In this document: piece after piece, positions 9,524-16,979 of the stretch
Layout: each line of letters opens with the position of its first letter
How positions within the stretch are numbered: position 1 is the stretch's first letter
Source of the DNA: Flavobacteriales bacterium
GTDB lineage: Bacteria > Bacteroidota > Bacteroidia > Flavobacteriales_F > PHOS-HE28
DNA length: 64,000 nucleotides
Assembly: GCA_016721825.1 (NCBI GenBank)
Contig: JADKHI010000002.1
Coordinates: forward strand, 124,001-188,000
Direction: 5' to 3'
Translations under genes and position numbers: made by a program
Notes under the pieces: model-generated
What the model was told of the DNA's origin: nothing
Database searches by the model: none
The model's input: only the letters and a program-made list of their open reading frames with translations

Positions 9524-10003
9524 TCAGGGAATGCGGTTCTCAGGCTGCTCCAAGTGATGAACGATCGCCAGGCTGCCCAGCCAGAGCCCATCCTCGGCCA
9601 TATCCTCCTTGAACAGGGGGATCATCAGGCTGTCCACGATCTGAGCACATTGCGCGTCGGTAAGCACGCTTTCGGTGCCGAGGCCGGTGGACACGAATAC
9701 ACTGCGCAATTGCTTGCTGAAGGCGATGACCACCCCGTTGTTGCGTCCGCGCTTGCCCACCCCGAGCGAATCCCCGAAGGTGGCCGCGAAGCCCTGCATG
9801 TCCAAGTGACCGTGCAGCCCGGTCGTGGTCACCAATACGATCTCGTTGCCGGTCACGGCCTCGTGTGCGCGGAACAGGCTGTCGAAGCGTTCCTCCTGTA
9901 CCGGTTCGAGCACGTCCTCTTGATCGAACACGAAGTGCTCCACACGCGGGCCGTGGGCCATGCATAGGCAACACGTCGCCAGAAGGATGAACACGGACCG
10001 CAT
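9524..10003 (-). CDS. TPM domain (TLP18.3/Psb32/MOLO-1-like) exported protein
   Basis: A 159-residue protein with a signal peptide (RSVFILLATCCLCMAHG) and a single TPM domain. The signs are an E-x-x-F-D-S-L-F-x-x-H-E opening, EIVLVTT, FGDSLGVGKRGRNNGVVIAFSKQLRSVFVSTG with the family's R-N-N-G-V, and a final IVDSLMIPLFKEDMAEDGL. Some TPM proteins have phosphatase activity and others serve in photosystem or receptor assembly; the role here is open. Unlike the long form of the family there is no C-terminal membrane helix or glycine-rich tail. The start codon lies only four bases after a -7 element, so the transcript may be leaderless. Confidence 0.85.
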   Translation of the reverse strand: MRSVFILLATCCLCMAHGPRVEHFVFDQEDVLEPVQEERFDSLFRAHEAVTGNEIVLVTTTGLHGHLDMQGFAATFGDSLGVGKRGRNNGVVIAFSKQLRSVFVSTGLGTESVLTDAQCAQIVDSLMIPLFKEDMAEDGLWLGSLAIVHHLEQPENRIP

Positions 10004-10007
10004 GAAC

Positions 10008-10015
10008 CGAAGGTA
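10008..10015 (-). promoter_or_regulatory. -7 element directly upstream of TPM gene
   Basis: On the minus strand TACCTTCG occupies 10015-10008, leaving four bases before the ATG at 10003. This matches TAnnTTTG with one change, and such a short distance implies a leaderless transcript. Confidence 0.5.
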
Positions 10016-10039
10016 GCGGATCGGAAGTAGGGGAGGAGT

Positions 10040-10444
10040 TCAGTTCAGACGCCCGATGATGGCCTCTATGTTCGCTCGCCACACCGGATAGAGTTCGACG
10101 TTCTCCTCCCAGAGCTCACGCAGTTCCGAAATATCGCTCAGAACGCGTTGCAGGTTCTCAACCGCGATGCCTTTCAATGATGCCGGATCATGCTTGGTCA
10201 CCTCGGAGACCACCTTGGCCAGGGTCTCCTCATCATCGCAACGGTAGGCGGTGCTGTTCAATGCGGCATCGATCACCGCACCGCTCACCAGCAGGCATTG
10301 GCAATCGGTGTACTCCAGGTAGTCCACACCCTTCACCGCCGCATACCATTCATTGATCTGCGCCATCGGGTCGGCGATGGCAAGTGACGCGAGCACGTCA
10401 TACGCCGTGTCGTCGTCGAAGATCCCGGTGTCCCAAGCGCCCAT
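10040..10444 (-). CDS. DUF4259 domain protein
   Basis: A 134-residue soluble protein. It opens with MGAWDTGIFDDDTAYDVLASL, the signature start of the DUF4259 family (G-x-W-x-x-G-I-F-D-x-D-x-A-x-D), and the rest is predicted helical. The family is widespread but uncharacterised; similar proteins are sometimes found next to toxin-immunity loci, but nothing here shows that link. The gene follows the cyanophycinase gene by only 12 bases in the same direction, so it may be transcribed with it. Confidence 0.82.
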   Translation of the reverse strand: MGAWDTGIFDDDTAYDVLASLAIADPMAQINEWYAAVKGVDYLEYTDCQCLLVSGAVIDAALNSTAYRCDDEETLAKVVSEVTKHDPASLKGIAVENLQRVLSDISELRELWEENVELYPVWRANIEAIIGRLN

Positions 10445-10456
10445 GATGGAATGTGT

Positions 10457-11326
10457 TCAATTCTTCACCGGCACCTGTACGGCCGTAAAGACCTTCTGCG
10501 ATACCGAGTAGCTGTGGCCTTTGCTGATGATATGCACCTTCATGCCTTCAATGCTGAAGGGCTGGCCTTCCTCCACATCGGCGAAGTTGCTGTAGGTGAT
10601 GTCGTGTCCGTCGAAGATCATCACCTGGCCGCTGCCGATGGTCTCGAGCATGTCGCCGTCGGTGATCACGATGCCGGTGTCCTCACCCAGACCGATGCCG
10701 ATGGCCGAAGGGTTGGCCGCCACGGCCTGGCTCAAGCGGCTGAAACGGCCGCGTTCCACGAAGTGGCTGTCGATGATCACATCGTAGATCAAGGCCGCAC
10801 CGGTGGTCATCTTCACGCCGCCCTTCACCAGTCCTGAGGCGCTGTGGCCCTGGTAGATCATGGTGCTGCTCATGCACATGGCGCCCGCACTGGTGCCTGC
10901 GATCACGAAGCCGGCCTCTTCAGCGTAGCGACGCTTCATCAGTTGCAGGAAGGCCGTACCGCCGAAGATGGTGGTGAGCCGGAGCTGGTTGCCGCCGCTC
11001 ATCATCACGCCGTCGGCCTTGGCCAAGCGCTTGATCATGTCCGGTTTCACATCGCTGCGGTCCCGGATATCGAGCACGTCCACGTTGGTCACCCCCAGGC
11101 GACCGAAGGCGGCGATGTAGTTCTGGCCGACCTCTTCGGGAATGCTGCTGGCGCTGGTGATGACGGCGATGCGCCTGCTCGGCCCGCCCATTTCATCCAC
11201 CACGCGGCGCAGGATACTGTCCTCGATGAAGGTGTGGTTGAATACCTTGGTGTTGTGCCCGGCTTCCGGCGTAAGGCCCTTGTCCTCGTTGCCGCCGATG
11301 GCGATCAGCTTCCCTTTCGGTGTCAT
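10457..11326 (-). CDS. cphB: Cyanophycinase
   Basis: A serine exopeptidase that cleaves cyanophycin (multi-L-arginyl-poly-L-aspartate) to beta-Asp-Arg dipeptides. From ATG 11326 the product is 289 residues, starting TPKGKLIAIGGNEDKG as in the family; the frame is open another 80 codons upstream but that part looks non-coding. The nucleophile elbow GTSAGAMCMS is present, as are an early R-R-I-A-V-I-T-S-A-S strand, a DGVMMSGGNQLRL segment, and the region around DSHFVERGRFSRL and GIGLGEDTGIVI typical of peptidase family S51 cyanophycinases. No signal peptide is seen, so it acts inside the cell. It is divergent from cphA, 251 bases away. Confidence 0.93.
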   Translation of the reverse strand: MTPKGKLIAIGGNEDKGLTPEAGHNTKVFNHTFIEDSILRRVVDEMGGPSRRIAVITSASSIPEEVGQNYIAAFGRLGVTNVDVLDIRDRSDVKPDMIKRLAKADGVMMSGGNQLRLTTIFGGTAFLQLMKRRYAEEAGFVIAGTSAGAMCMSSTMIYQGHSASGLVKGGVKMTTGAALIYDVIIDSHFVERGRFSRLSQAVAANPSAIGIGLGEDTGIVITDGDMLETIGSGQVMIFDGHDITYSNFADVEEGQPFSIEGMKVHIISKGHSYSVSQKVFTAVQVPVKN

Positions 11327-11492
11327 GTAGCTTGGTTGATCCCCCGCCCCCATGCTTGGTGCTCGCTTCCGTGCTCCGTCCGCATTGCAATGCTGGAACG
11401 GGGAATTGACGGGACGATGGGAACGACAGGTTCCCCCCAAGGCCATGCGAAAATAGAGGGATCCTTTCCGGTAGGTAAAGTGTGCAGGAAGT

Positions 11493-11523
11493 TTTGTTGA
11501 ACATCGGCCTGTCCCTAACTTCC
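11493..11523 (+). promoter_or_regulatory. Putative promoter of cphA
   Basis: TTTG at 11493-11496, a 19-base spacer and TAACTTCC at 11516-11523 together match the Bacteroidota -33/-7 layout. The cphA start is 54 bases further on. On the opposite strand TATTTTCG (11455-11448) may serve the divergent cyanophycinase gene. Confidence 0.5.
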
Positions 11524-11577
11524 CCGCCACCGTCCTGCTTACCCACCTGAACGGCGGTCCCACCAAGCCTAGAACCC

Positions 11578-14241
11578 ATGCGGATCCTCGAACTGAAAGC
11601 CATGCGCGGCCCGAACTATTGGTCCGTGCGCCGCCACCACCTCATTGTGATGCGCCTCGACATCGAGGGACTGGAGCAACAGCCTACCGACAAGATCCCC
11701 GGATTCTATGAGCGGATCCAGGAGCTTTTGCCCAGCATGTACAGCCACCGATGCAGCGAAGATCATGAGGGCGGTTTCTTCGAGCGGGTGAAGCGCGGCA
11801 CATGGATGGGCCACGTGATCGAGCACATCGCGCTGGAGATCCAGACGTTGGCAGGCATGGAAACGGGCTTCGGGCGCACCCGCAGCACGCGTGATGTCGG
11901 TGTGTACAACGTGGTGTTCAGCTACATCGAAGAGCCGGTGGGCATGTTCGCCGCCAAGGCCGCCATACGCATTGCGGAGGCCTTGATCAGTGGGGAGAAG
12001 TACGATCTGCAGGACGACATCCAGAAGATGCGCGAACTGCGCGAGGACAGCCGTCTAGGACCCAGCACCGCCAGCATCGTGCACGAGGCCGTGGGCCGCG
12101 GCATTCCCTACCTGCGCCTCAACGGCCAGAGCCTGGTGCAGTTGGGCCACGGCATCCACCAGAAGCGGATCCGCGCCACCATCACCAGCAAGACCAGCAA
12201 CATCGGCGTGGAGATCGCCTGCGACAAGGAAGAGACCAAGCAGCTGCTCGAGAGCTATGAGATCCCCGTGCCGAAAGGGCGCGTGGTGCGTAGTGAAGAA
12301 GGCCTTGAGGCCGCCATCGATTCCGTGGGCTATCCCTGTGTGATCAAGCCGATCGGCGGTAACCACGGACGCGGTGCCACCATCGGCATCAAGACGCTCG
12401 AAGAGGCCAAGGTCGCTCTGGCCAAGGCGAAGGAGATCAGCCGCAGCGTCATCGTGGAACGCTACATCACAGGCCTGGACCATCGCCTGCTTGTGATCAA
12501 CCACCGCTTCGTGGCCGGTGCCAAGCGTACCCCCGCCTGTGTGGTGGGGGATGGCAAGCACACCATCGCGCAGCTTGCCGAGGAAGTGAACAAGGACCCC
12601 CGCCGCGGCTACGGGCACGAAAAAGTGCTCACGCGCATCGACATCGATGACCATACGCTGAAGCTCATAGGGCTGAAAGGCCTGACACCGGACAGCGTGC
12701 CGAAGAAGGACGAGGTCGTTTACTTGAAGGCAACGGCCAACCTCAGTACCGGTGGTACGGCGGACGATGTCACCGAAGTGGTGCACCCCTTCAACGTCTT
12801 CCTGGCCGAGCGCATCAGTCGCATCATCGACCTGGACATCTGCGGTATAGACATCATGACCGACGACATCACCGTTCCGCTGAACGAGAGCGGTGGCGCG
12901 GTACTGGAGGTGAACGCAGCGCCCGGCTTCCGCATGCACCTCGACCCCACCGGTGGCCTGGGCCGAAACGTGGCCGAACCCGTGGTGGACATGCTCTTCC
13001 CGCCCGGCACACCCAGCCGCATCCCCATCATCGCCATTACCGGCACCAACGGAAAAACGACGACCACGCGCCTCACCAGCCACCTGATGCGCAGCGTGGG
13101 CTATAAGGTGGGCATGACCTGCAGCGATGGCGTCTACATCATGAACCGCCTGCTGATGACCGGCGATTGCACAGGTCCGACCAGCGCACAGTTCGTGTTG
13201 AAGGAGCCCGTGGTGGACATGGCCGTGCTGGAAACGGCGCGCGGTGGCCTGGTCCGCAGTGGTCTCGGCTTCGAGCATTGCGATGTGGCCATCGTCACCA
13301 ACGTGGCCGCCGATCACCTGGGGCTGAAGGACATCCACACCCTGGAGGACCTGGCGCACGTGAAGAGCACCGTGCCCCGCAGCGTGCGACAGGACGGCTA
13401 TGCCATCCTCAACGCCGACGATGAATTGGTGATGGCCATGCGCAAGCAGACCAACTGCAAGATCGCGCTCTTCAGCCTGGACGAGAACAACCGCCTGATC
13501 CGCCAGCACTGCAAGCTCGGGGGCCTTGCCGCCATCTACGAGAACGGTTTCATCACCATCAGCAAGGGCGAGTGGAAGCTCCGCATCGAGAAGGCCGCCA
13601 ATGTGCCGCTGACCTACGGTGGCAAGGCCGTGTTCAACATCCAGAACGTGCTGCCCGCCGTGCTCGCCGCCTATGTGCGCGGTGTGAAGGTGGAGGAGCT
13701 ACGCGAAGCGCTCATGACCTTCGTGCCTTCCGCAGCGCAAACACCCGGCCGCCTCAACCTCTTCCAGTTCAAGAAATTCCAGGTGGTGGTGGACTACGCC
13801 CACAACCCGCATGGCTTCGAGGCCCTCGGCAAGTTCCTCAGCAAGATCCCCGACAGCCCCAAGGTGGGCGTGATCGCCGGCGTCGGCGACCGTCGCGACG
13901 AGGACACCGTGAACCTCGGTCGCCTCAGCGCACAGATGTTCGACGAGATCATCATCCGCCAGGACCGCAACCTGCGTGGCAAGAGCGACGACGAGATCAT
14001 CGCCCTCATGGTGAAAGGCATCAAGGAGGTGGACCCGAACAAGAAGTACACCATCATCAAGAAGGAGGACGAGGCCATCCGCCACGCCATCAGCACGGCC
14101 AAGCCCGGCAGCTTCCTTACCCTCTGCAGCGATGTGGTGCCCGATGCCCTGGCCCTCGTGCTCAAGCTCAAGGAAGAGGACGACCGCGTGCCATTCAACA
14201 CCGACGACATCCCCAATAGGAATAAGGAGTTGGTGGGGTGA
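11578..14241 (+). CDS. cphA: Cyanophycin synthetase
   Basis: Makes cyanophycin by ATP-dependent addition of aspartate to the backbone and arginine to each side chain. The 887-residue length and layout match the family. An N-terminal domain starts RILELKAMRGPNYWSVRRH. An ATP-grasp domain follows (VIKPIGGNHGRGATIGI around residues 256-272, and GGAVLEVNAAPGFRMH near 440). A Mur-ligase-like domain follows with P-loop GTNGKTT at 489-495 and the DYAHNPHGFEAL segment near residue 740. The cyanophycinase gene lies divergently upstream, so storage and mobilisation genes are side by side. The stop overlaps the next gene's start by one base. Cyanophycin genes are known outside cyanobacteria in many heterotrophs. 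Confidence 0.96.
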   Translation: MRILELKAMRGPNYWSVRRHHLIVMRLDIEGLEQQPTDKIPGFYERIQELLPSMYSHRCSEDHEGGFFERVKRGTWMGHVIEHIALEIQTLAGMETGFGRTRSTRDVGVYNVVFSYIEEPVGMFAAKAAIRIAEALISGEKYDLQDDIQKMRELREDSRLGPSTASIVHEAVGRGIPYLRLNGQSLVQLGHGIHQKRIRATITSKTSNIGVEIACDKEETKQLLESYEIPVPKGRVVRSEEGLEAAIDSVGYPCVIKPIGGNHGRGATIGIKTLEEAKVALAKAKEISRSVIVERYITGLDHRLLVINHRFVAGAKRTPACVVGDGKHTIAQLAEEVNKDPRRGYGHEKVLTRIDIDDHTLKLIGLKGLTPDSVPKKDEVVYLKATANLSTGGTADDVTEVVHPFNVFLAERISRIIDLDICGIDIMTDDITVPLNESGGAVLEVNAAPGFRMHLDPTGGLGRNVAEPVVDMLFPPGTPSRIPIIAITGTNGKTTTTRLTSHLMRSVGYKVGMTCSDGVYIMNRLLMTGDCTGPTSAQFVLKEPVVDMAVLETARGGLVRSGLGFEHCDVAIVTNVAADHLGLKDIHTLEDLAHVKSTVPRSVRQDGYAILNADDELVMAMRKQTNCKIALFSLDENNRLIRQHCKLGGLAAIYENGFITISKGEWKLRIEKAANVPLTYGGKAVFNIQNVLPAVLAAYVRGVKVEELREALMTFVPSAAQTPGRLNLFQFKKFQVVVDYAHNPHGFEALGKFLSKIPDSPKVGVIAGVGDRRDEDTVNLGRLSAQMFDEIIIRQDRNLRGKSDDEIIALMVKGIKEVDPNKKYTIIKKEDEAIRHAISTAKPGSFLTLCSDVVPDALALVLKLKEEDDRVPFNTDDIPNRNKELVG

Positions 14242-14708
14242 TGAATGAGGTGGGTTCCATTCCGTCTTTTCTTGGAGAGGGATTGTGTTTTGCGCTCGAC
14301 GTTGATGATGGTTGGCCTCCTGTTGCGGTTGAAGAGGTCCCCCATGAGAAGGTTTCGGGTGGCTTTCGGATATTGACAGCACCATTATTCGTTCGTGACC
14401 TCTCTGTCGGCGACATCATTTTAGTGGAACGGGATGAGATGGGTTATGTCACTTCTTGGTCCCATGTGAGCCGTTCAGGTCATACGACCATTTGGTTAAT
14501 GTGCTTGCAACAGACCTCCGCTACAGCAGGTATTTTAGATGACCTACGCGAGATCGGCTGCGATACGGTGAGCGCTGCTCAACTTGGCATTTACGCGGTG
14601 GACGTGCCCCCAGCGATATCAATGGAGCGTGTGGATGCTCTGCTTGATGGGTTGAACGAAGAGCAAGTAGCGGTCGCGTTTCCTTCTTTTCGCCATGAAG
14701 AGGTCTGA
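14241..14708 (+). CDS. DUF4265 domain protein, compositionally distinct
   Basis: A 155-residue soluble protein resembling DUF4265: it opens with a F-L...W-P-P-V-A-V-E-E-V-P segment, then GGFRILTAPLFVRDLSVGDIILVERDEMGYV, then SRSGHTTIWLM, and a C-terminal ferredoxin-like half. Function unknown; relatives are often found singly in accessory regions. ATG 14241 shares one base with the cphA stop, with GTG 14238 as an alternative start. The codon use is visibly richer in A and T than in cphA and other neighbours, for example in its first 120 bases. That suggests a recent arrival, and it borders the repeat island that follows. Confidence 0.75.
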   Translation: MNEVGSIPSFLGEGLCFALDVDDGWPPVAVEEVPHEKVSGGFRILTAPLFVRDLSVGDIILVERDEMGYVTSWSHVSRSGHTTIWLMCLQQTSATAGILDDLREIGCDTVSAAQLGIYAVDVPPAISMERVDALLDGLNEEQVAVAFPSFRHEEV

Positions 14709-14716
14709 CCCCGACC

Positions 14717-14760
14717 GGCGCTCGGTTCCGCCGAGTGCCCAATAGCGATCTCGGTTTCCA
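14717..14760 (+). repeat. Repeat R, copy 1
   Basis: A 44-base sequence starting GGCGCTCGGTTCC and ending CGGTTTCCA. It aligns without gaps to copy 3 (15264-15307), with about eight differences, and more loosely to copy 2 (15131-15175). The inner part can form a small stem (CTCGG / CCGAG). A larger hairpin follows 19 bases later. Confidence 0.75.
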
Positions 14761-14779
14761 CGGGTTGGTGGACAAGAAC

Positions 14780-14814
14780 GGACGCTGATGGACAGTGGCG
14801 GTCCATCGGCGTCC
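14780..14814. repeat. Hairpin H1 (inverted repeat)
   Basis: Left arm GGACGCTGATGGAC (14780-14793) and right arm GTCCATCGGCGTCC (14801-14814) pair over 14 positions with one T:G wobble, around a 7-base loop. The arm sequence GGACGCYGATGGAC recurs in hairpin H2. Confidence 0.8.
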
Positions 14815-14881
14815 ATCCGAGTCCATTGGTTTTGACGACTGCAACGACACGAGCATTAAGCCATAGAAAGCCGATGATCGC

Positions 14882-14889
14882 TAGGTTTA
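14882..14889 (+). promoter_or_regulatory. Promoter-like end of repeat unit before ORF6N gene
   Basis: TAGGTTTA lies in a longer segment (14867-14900) that closely matches the one ending at 15369. Seven bases separate it from the ATG of the ORF6N gene, the same spacing as at the second copy. Confidence 0.45.
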
Positions 14890-14896
14890 CGCAGCC

Positions 14897-15160
14897 ATGA
14901 GCAAGGAAGTCCTTTCGGCGGTGAGCGAGGAGCTTGTGATGAGCCGTATCCATACGGTGCGCGGCCACCGGGTGATGTTGGACCGTGATCTGGCCAGACT
15001 CTACGGCGTGCCCACCAAGGCATTGAAACAGGCCGTGCGCCGCAATAGGGAGCGCTTCCCGGAGGACTTCATGTTCGAGATGAACAAGGAAGAGCTGGAA
15101 CATTGGAGGTCACAGATCGTGACCTCCAATAGCGCGAGCGTTCAAGCTCGTGCCTATTGA
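14897..15160 (+). CDS. ORF6N domain protein, truncated remnant
   Basis: An 87-residue product whose first 75 residues match the ORF6N DNA-binding domain of phage and accessory-region regulators (SRIHTVRGHRVMLDRDLARLYGVPTKALKQAVRRNRERFPEDFMFEMNKEE). Full-length relatives are usually about twice this length and continue after a R-S-Q-I-V-T-S segment. Here that segment is followed by unrelated codons and a stop. The break lies inside a perfect 12-base inverted repeat (15102-15130) and directly before copy 2 of repeat R. It is probably a decayed gene, though its start and frame are intact and an 87-residue protein could still be made. Confidence 0.7.
   Translation: MSKEVLSAVSEELVMSRIHTVRGHRVMLDRDLARLYGVPTKALKQAVRRNRERFPEDFMFEMNKEELEHWRSQIVTSNSASVQARAY
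15102..15130. repeat. Perfect 12-bp inverted repeat at ORF6N break point
   Basis: ATTGGAGGTCAC (15102-15113) and its exact reverse complement (15119-15130) are separated by five bases. It falls at codons for the H-W-R-S-Q-I-V-T-S-N segment, where similarity to full-length ORF6N proteins ends. Confidence 0.8.
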
Positions 15161-15175
15161 CGATCGCAGGTTCCA
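15131..15175 (+). repeat. Repeat R, copy 2 (degenerate)
   Basis: It aligns to copies 1 and 3 through GCG, GTTC, GTGCC, CGATC and GGTTCCA at corresponding positions, with many substitutions between. It overlaps the last codons of the ORF6N remnant and is followed seven bases later by hairpin H2. Confidence 0.55.
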
Positions 15176-15182
15176 AGAGCGT

Positions 15183-15233
15183 ATGGACACGGATGGACGC
15201 CGATGGACCTGCACGGCGTCCATCCGTGTCCAT
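15183..15233. repeat. Hairpin H2, perfect 20-bp inverted repeat
   Basis: The left arm 15183-15202 and right arm 15214-15233 are exact reverse complements over 20 bases, with an 11-base loop. Each arm holds two GGA-YR-type steps built from the word ATGGAC. A further CATGTCCATATG tail follows. The stem would be very stable in RNA or single-stranded DNA. Confidence 0.9.
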
Positions 15234-15263
15234 CCATGTCCATATGTATTGAGCCCTCCGACT

Positions 15264-15307
15264 GGCGCTCGGTTCCTCCAAGTACCCAACTGCGATCATC
15301 GGTTCCA
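15264..15307 (+). repeat. Repeat R, copy 3
   Basis: A 44-base copy collinear with copy 1, including the start GGCGCTCGGTTCC and end CGGTTCCA. It is followed by about 60 bases that end in the promoter-like segment shared with the region before the ORF6N gene. Confidence 0.75.
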
Positions 15308-15350
15308 TGACACCAGCCTGGCCGCTCACCCCGCGAAAGTCGATGAGCGT

Positions 15351-15358
15351 TAGGTTTA
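15351..15358 (+). promoter_or_regulatory. Promoter-like end of second repeat unit
   Basis: TAGGTTTA followed by seven bases and an ATG at 15366, exactly as at 14882-14897. It could drive the glycosyltransferase gene. Confidence 0.45.
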
Positions 15359-15389
15359 CCAGCCCATGATCCCTGATCGAAGGGAAGCA

Positions 15390-16916
15390 ATGAAGACTCC
15401 AACGCTCGATATACGCAACGAACGCCTGCTTCTCTGGGCCGTGTTCGGGGCATACGTGCTGCTCCTGCTCATGGCCTTGGCGAATCACGAGCTCTGGGGC
15501 GATGAGATCCACAGCTGGAACATCGCGCGGTCCAGCCACGGCTTGATCGACCTGCTGCGGAACAGCCGCTACGAAGGGCACCCACCGCTGTGGTATGTGG
15601 TGCTCTTCAGCATCACGCGCATCACCCACGAGCCTGAGTACATGAAGATCGCGCAGGCGGTGTTCGCCATGGCGATGGTCTTCGTGCTGCTCTTCGCGTC
15701 ACCCTTCCCCTTGTTCATCCGGGTGCTGATCCCCTTCGGTTACTACTTCGCCTTTGAGTATGGCGCACTTAGCCGGAACTATGCCATCGCGCTGGTCCTG
15801 GCCTTCCTGCTCGCTTGGTTGCTGGTCAACAGGCCGCGCCAGCAAAAGGTGTGGTTCTACGTGCTCGCCTTCCTGCTCGCCAGCACGCACCTGCTGGGGC
15901 TTCTGTTGGCCCTGTCGTTCTGCGCGTACCACGCCTGGGAGGAACGGTCGGCACCGGGGAATTGGCGCCGTGCGCTGATGCATCTCGCGATCGGGGGACT
16001 CATCTGCCTACCCGCCGCCCTTCAGATCGCCCCGCCCGGTGACAGCCAATTGAATCTGCGCTTCTGGTTGGACATCTGGACCGAACGGCAATGGGACATC
16101 ATCGCCCAGGCCCCGCTCAAGGCCTTCGTGCCCATGCCGGAGACCACGGATCTCCACTTCTGGAACACGAACACCCTCGTGCGACGCATCATGGAAGGCG
16201 AGCACGGGGTGGGGGTGGTGCGCTCGTGTGCGTTGCTGCTCCTGGCGTTGTGGTTCTTCCTCCTGCGGAAGGTCCGCGGCAGCGTGGTGTTCCTGGCCAC
16301 CAACGTGCTGCTGACCGCAGCGGTGGCCTTCCTGTTCCCGCTAACGAGCGCGCGATACGTCGGCTTCATTTGGGTCGGTTTTCTCATCGCTAGCTGGCTC
16401 TATCTCCGGGAGCGTCCGTTGAGCCGCGTGCACCAACTCTTCCTGTCCGTGATCCTGGTGATCCACGTGATCGCGGGTGCCTTCGCCCTGAACCGGGATC
16501 GCACGCAGCCTTTTTCCAATGCATCCAAAGTGCGCGAGCTGTACGCGCAGGTACCGGCAGGGGCCATGGTGGTCACCGATTACTGGTGCTTGAACAACCT
16601 CTCGGCTTTCCTGGACCGTCCGTTCCACTGCTTGGAGCATCGAAAGGAGCTGACGTTCCTGCGTTGGGACCAGGAACTCGCCAAGGCAACGAAGCAGCCG
16701 AACTTCTACACGAGCGGGTTGCGCGAGCTATGGCAACGCGGTGCGTTCGCAGAGGTGTACATGATCTCGGTGAACGATCCCGAGTACTTGCGATCGCGCG
16801 ACAGTGAAGTGTCCGAGGCCTACGAGCTCACGCTGCTGGACCGGCATGAGGGCGCTATCGAGGGACACAGCAACGTGTACCTGTACCGGATCCGGGCGCG
16901 CGCAGAGGACAAGTGA
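15390..16916 (+). CDS. GT-C fold membrane glycosyltransferase-like protein
   Basis: A 508-residue integral membrane protein with about ten hydrophobic helices. The N-terminal loop carries HELWGDEIHSWNIAR, the acidic D-E pair that ArnT/PMT-type (GT39-like) lipid-linked sugar transferases use. It is followed by NSRYEGHPPLWYVVLF, with the H-P-P-L segment common in that class. The C-terminal 120 residues are soluble and probably face the periplasm. The start at 15390 follows a purine-rich GAAGGGAAGC; an in-frame ATG at 15366 sits seven bases after a promoter-like TAGGTTTA and would add eight residues. The donor and acceptor cannot be told from sequence, and the nearest genes give no pathway clue. 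Confidence 0.8.
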   Translation: MKTPTLDIRNERLLLWAVFGAYVLLLLMALANHELWGDEIHSWNIARSSHGLIDLLRNSRYEGHPPLWYVVLFSITRITHEPEYMKIAQAVFAMAMVFVLLFASPFPLFIRVLIPFGYYFAFEYGALSRNYAIALVLAFLLAWLLVNRPRQQKVWFYVLAFLLASTHLLGLLLALSFCAYHAWEERSAPGNWRRALMHLAIGGLICLPAALQIAPPGDSQLNLRFWLDIWTERQWDIIAQAPLKAFVPMPETTDLHFWNTNTLVRRIMEGEHGVGVVRSCALLLLALWFFLLRKVRGSVVFLATNVLLTAAVAFLFPLTSARYVGFIWVGFLIASWLYLRERPLSRVHQLFLSVILVIHVIAGAFALNRDRTQPFSNASKVRELYAQVPAGAMVVTDYWCLNNLSAFLDRPFHCLEHRKELTFLRWDQELAKATKQPNFYTSGLRELWQRGAFAEVYMISVNDPEYLRSRDSEVSEAYELTLLDRHEGAIEGHSNVYLYRIRARAEDK

Positions 16917-16979
16917 ACTCTGAAGCTTACGGTCCAATGCACCAAGGTCCTTGCTGAGACCGTGGGACTCTGGCGCTTC

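Noticed and set aside
12055..13509. Minus-strand open frame of 484 codons opposite cphA
   Set aside because: No recognisable motif, and cphA is conserved end to end on the other strand.
14241..15369. Toxin-antitoxin or defence island around DUF4265 and ORF6N
   Set aside because: No second partner gene, nuclease, helicase or ATPase is present; the region is mostly repeats and one truncated gene.
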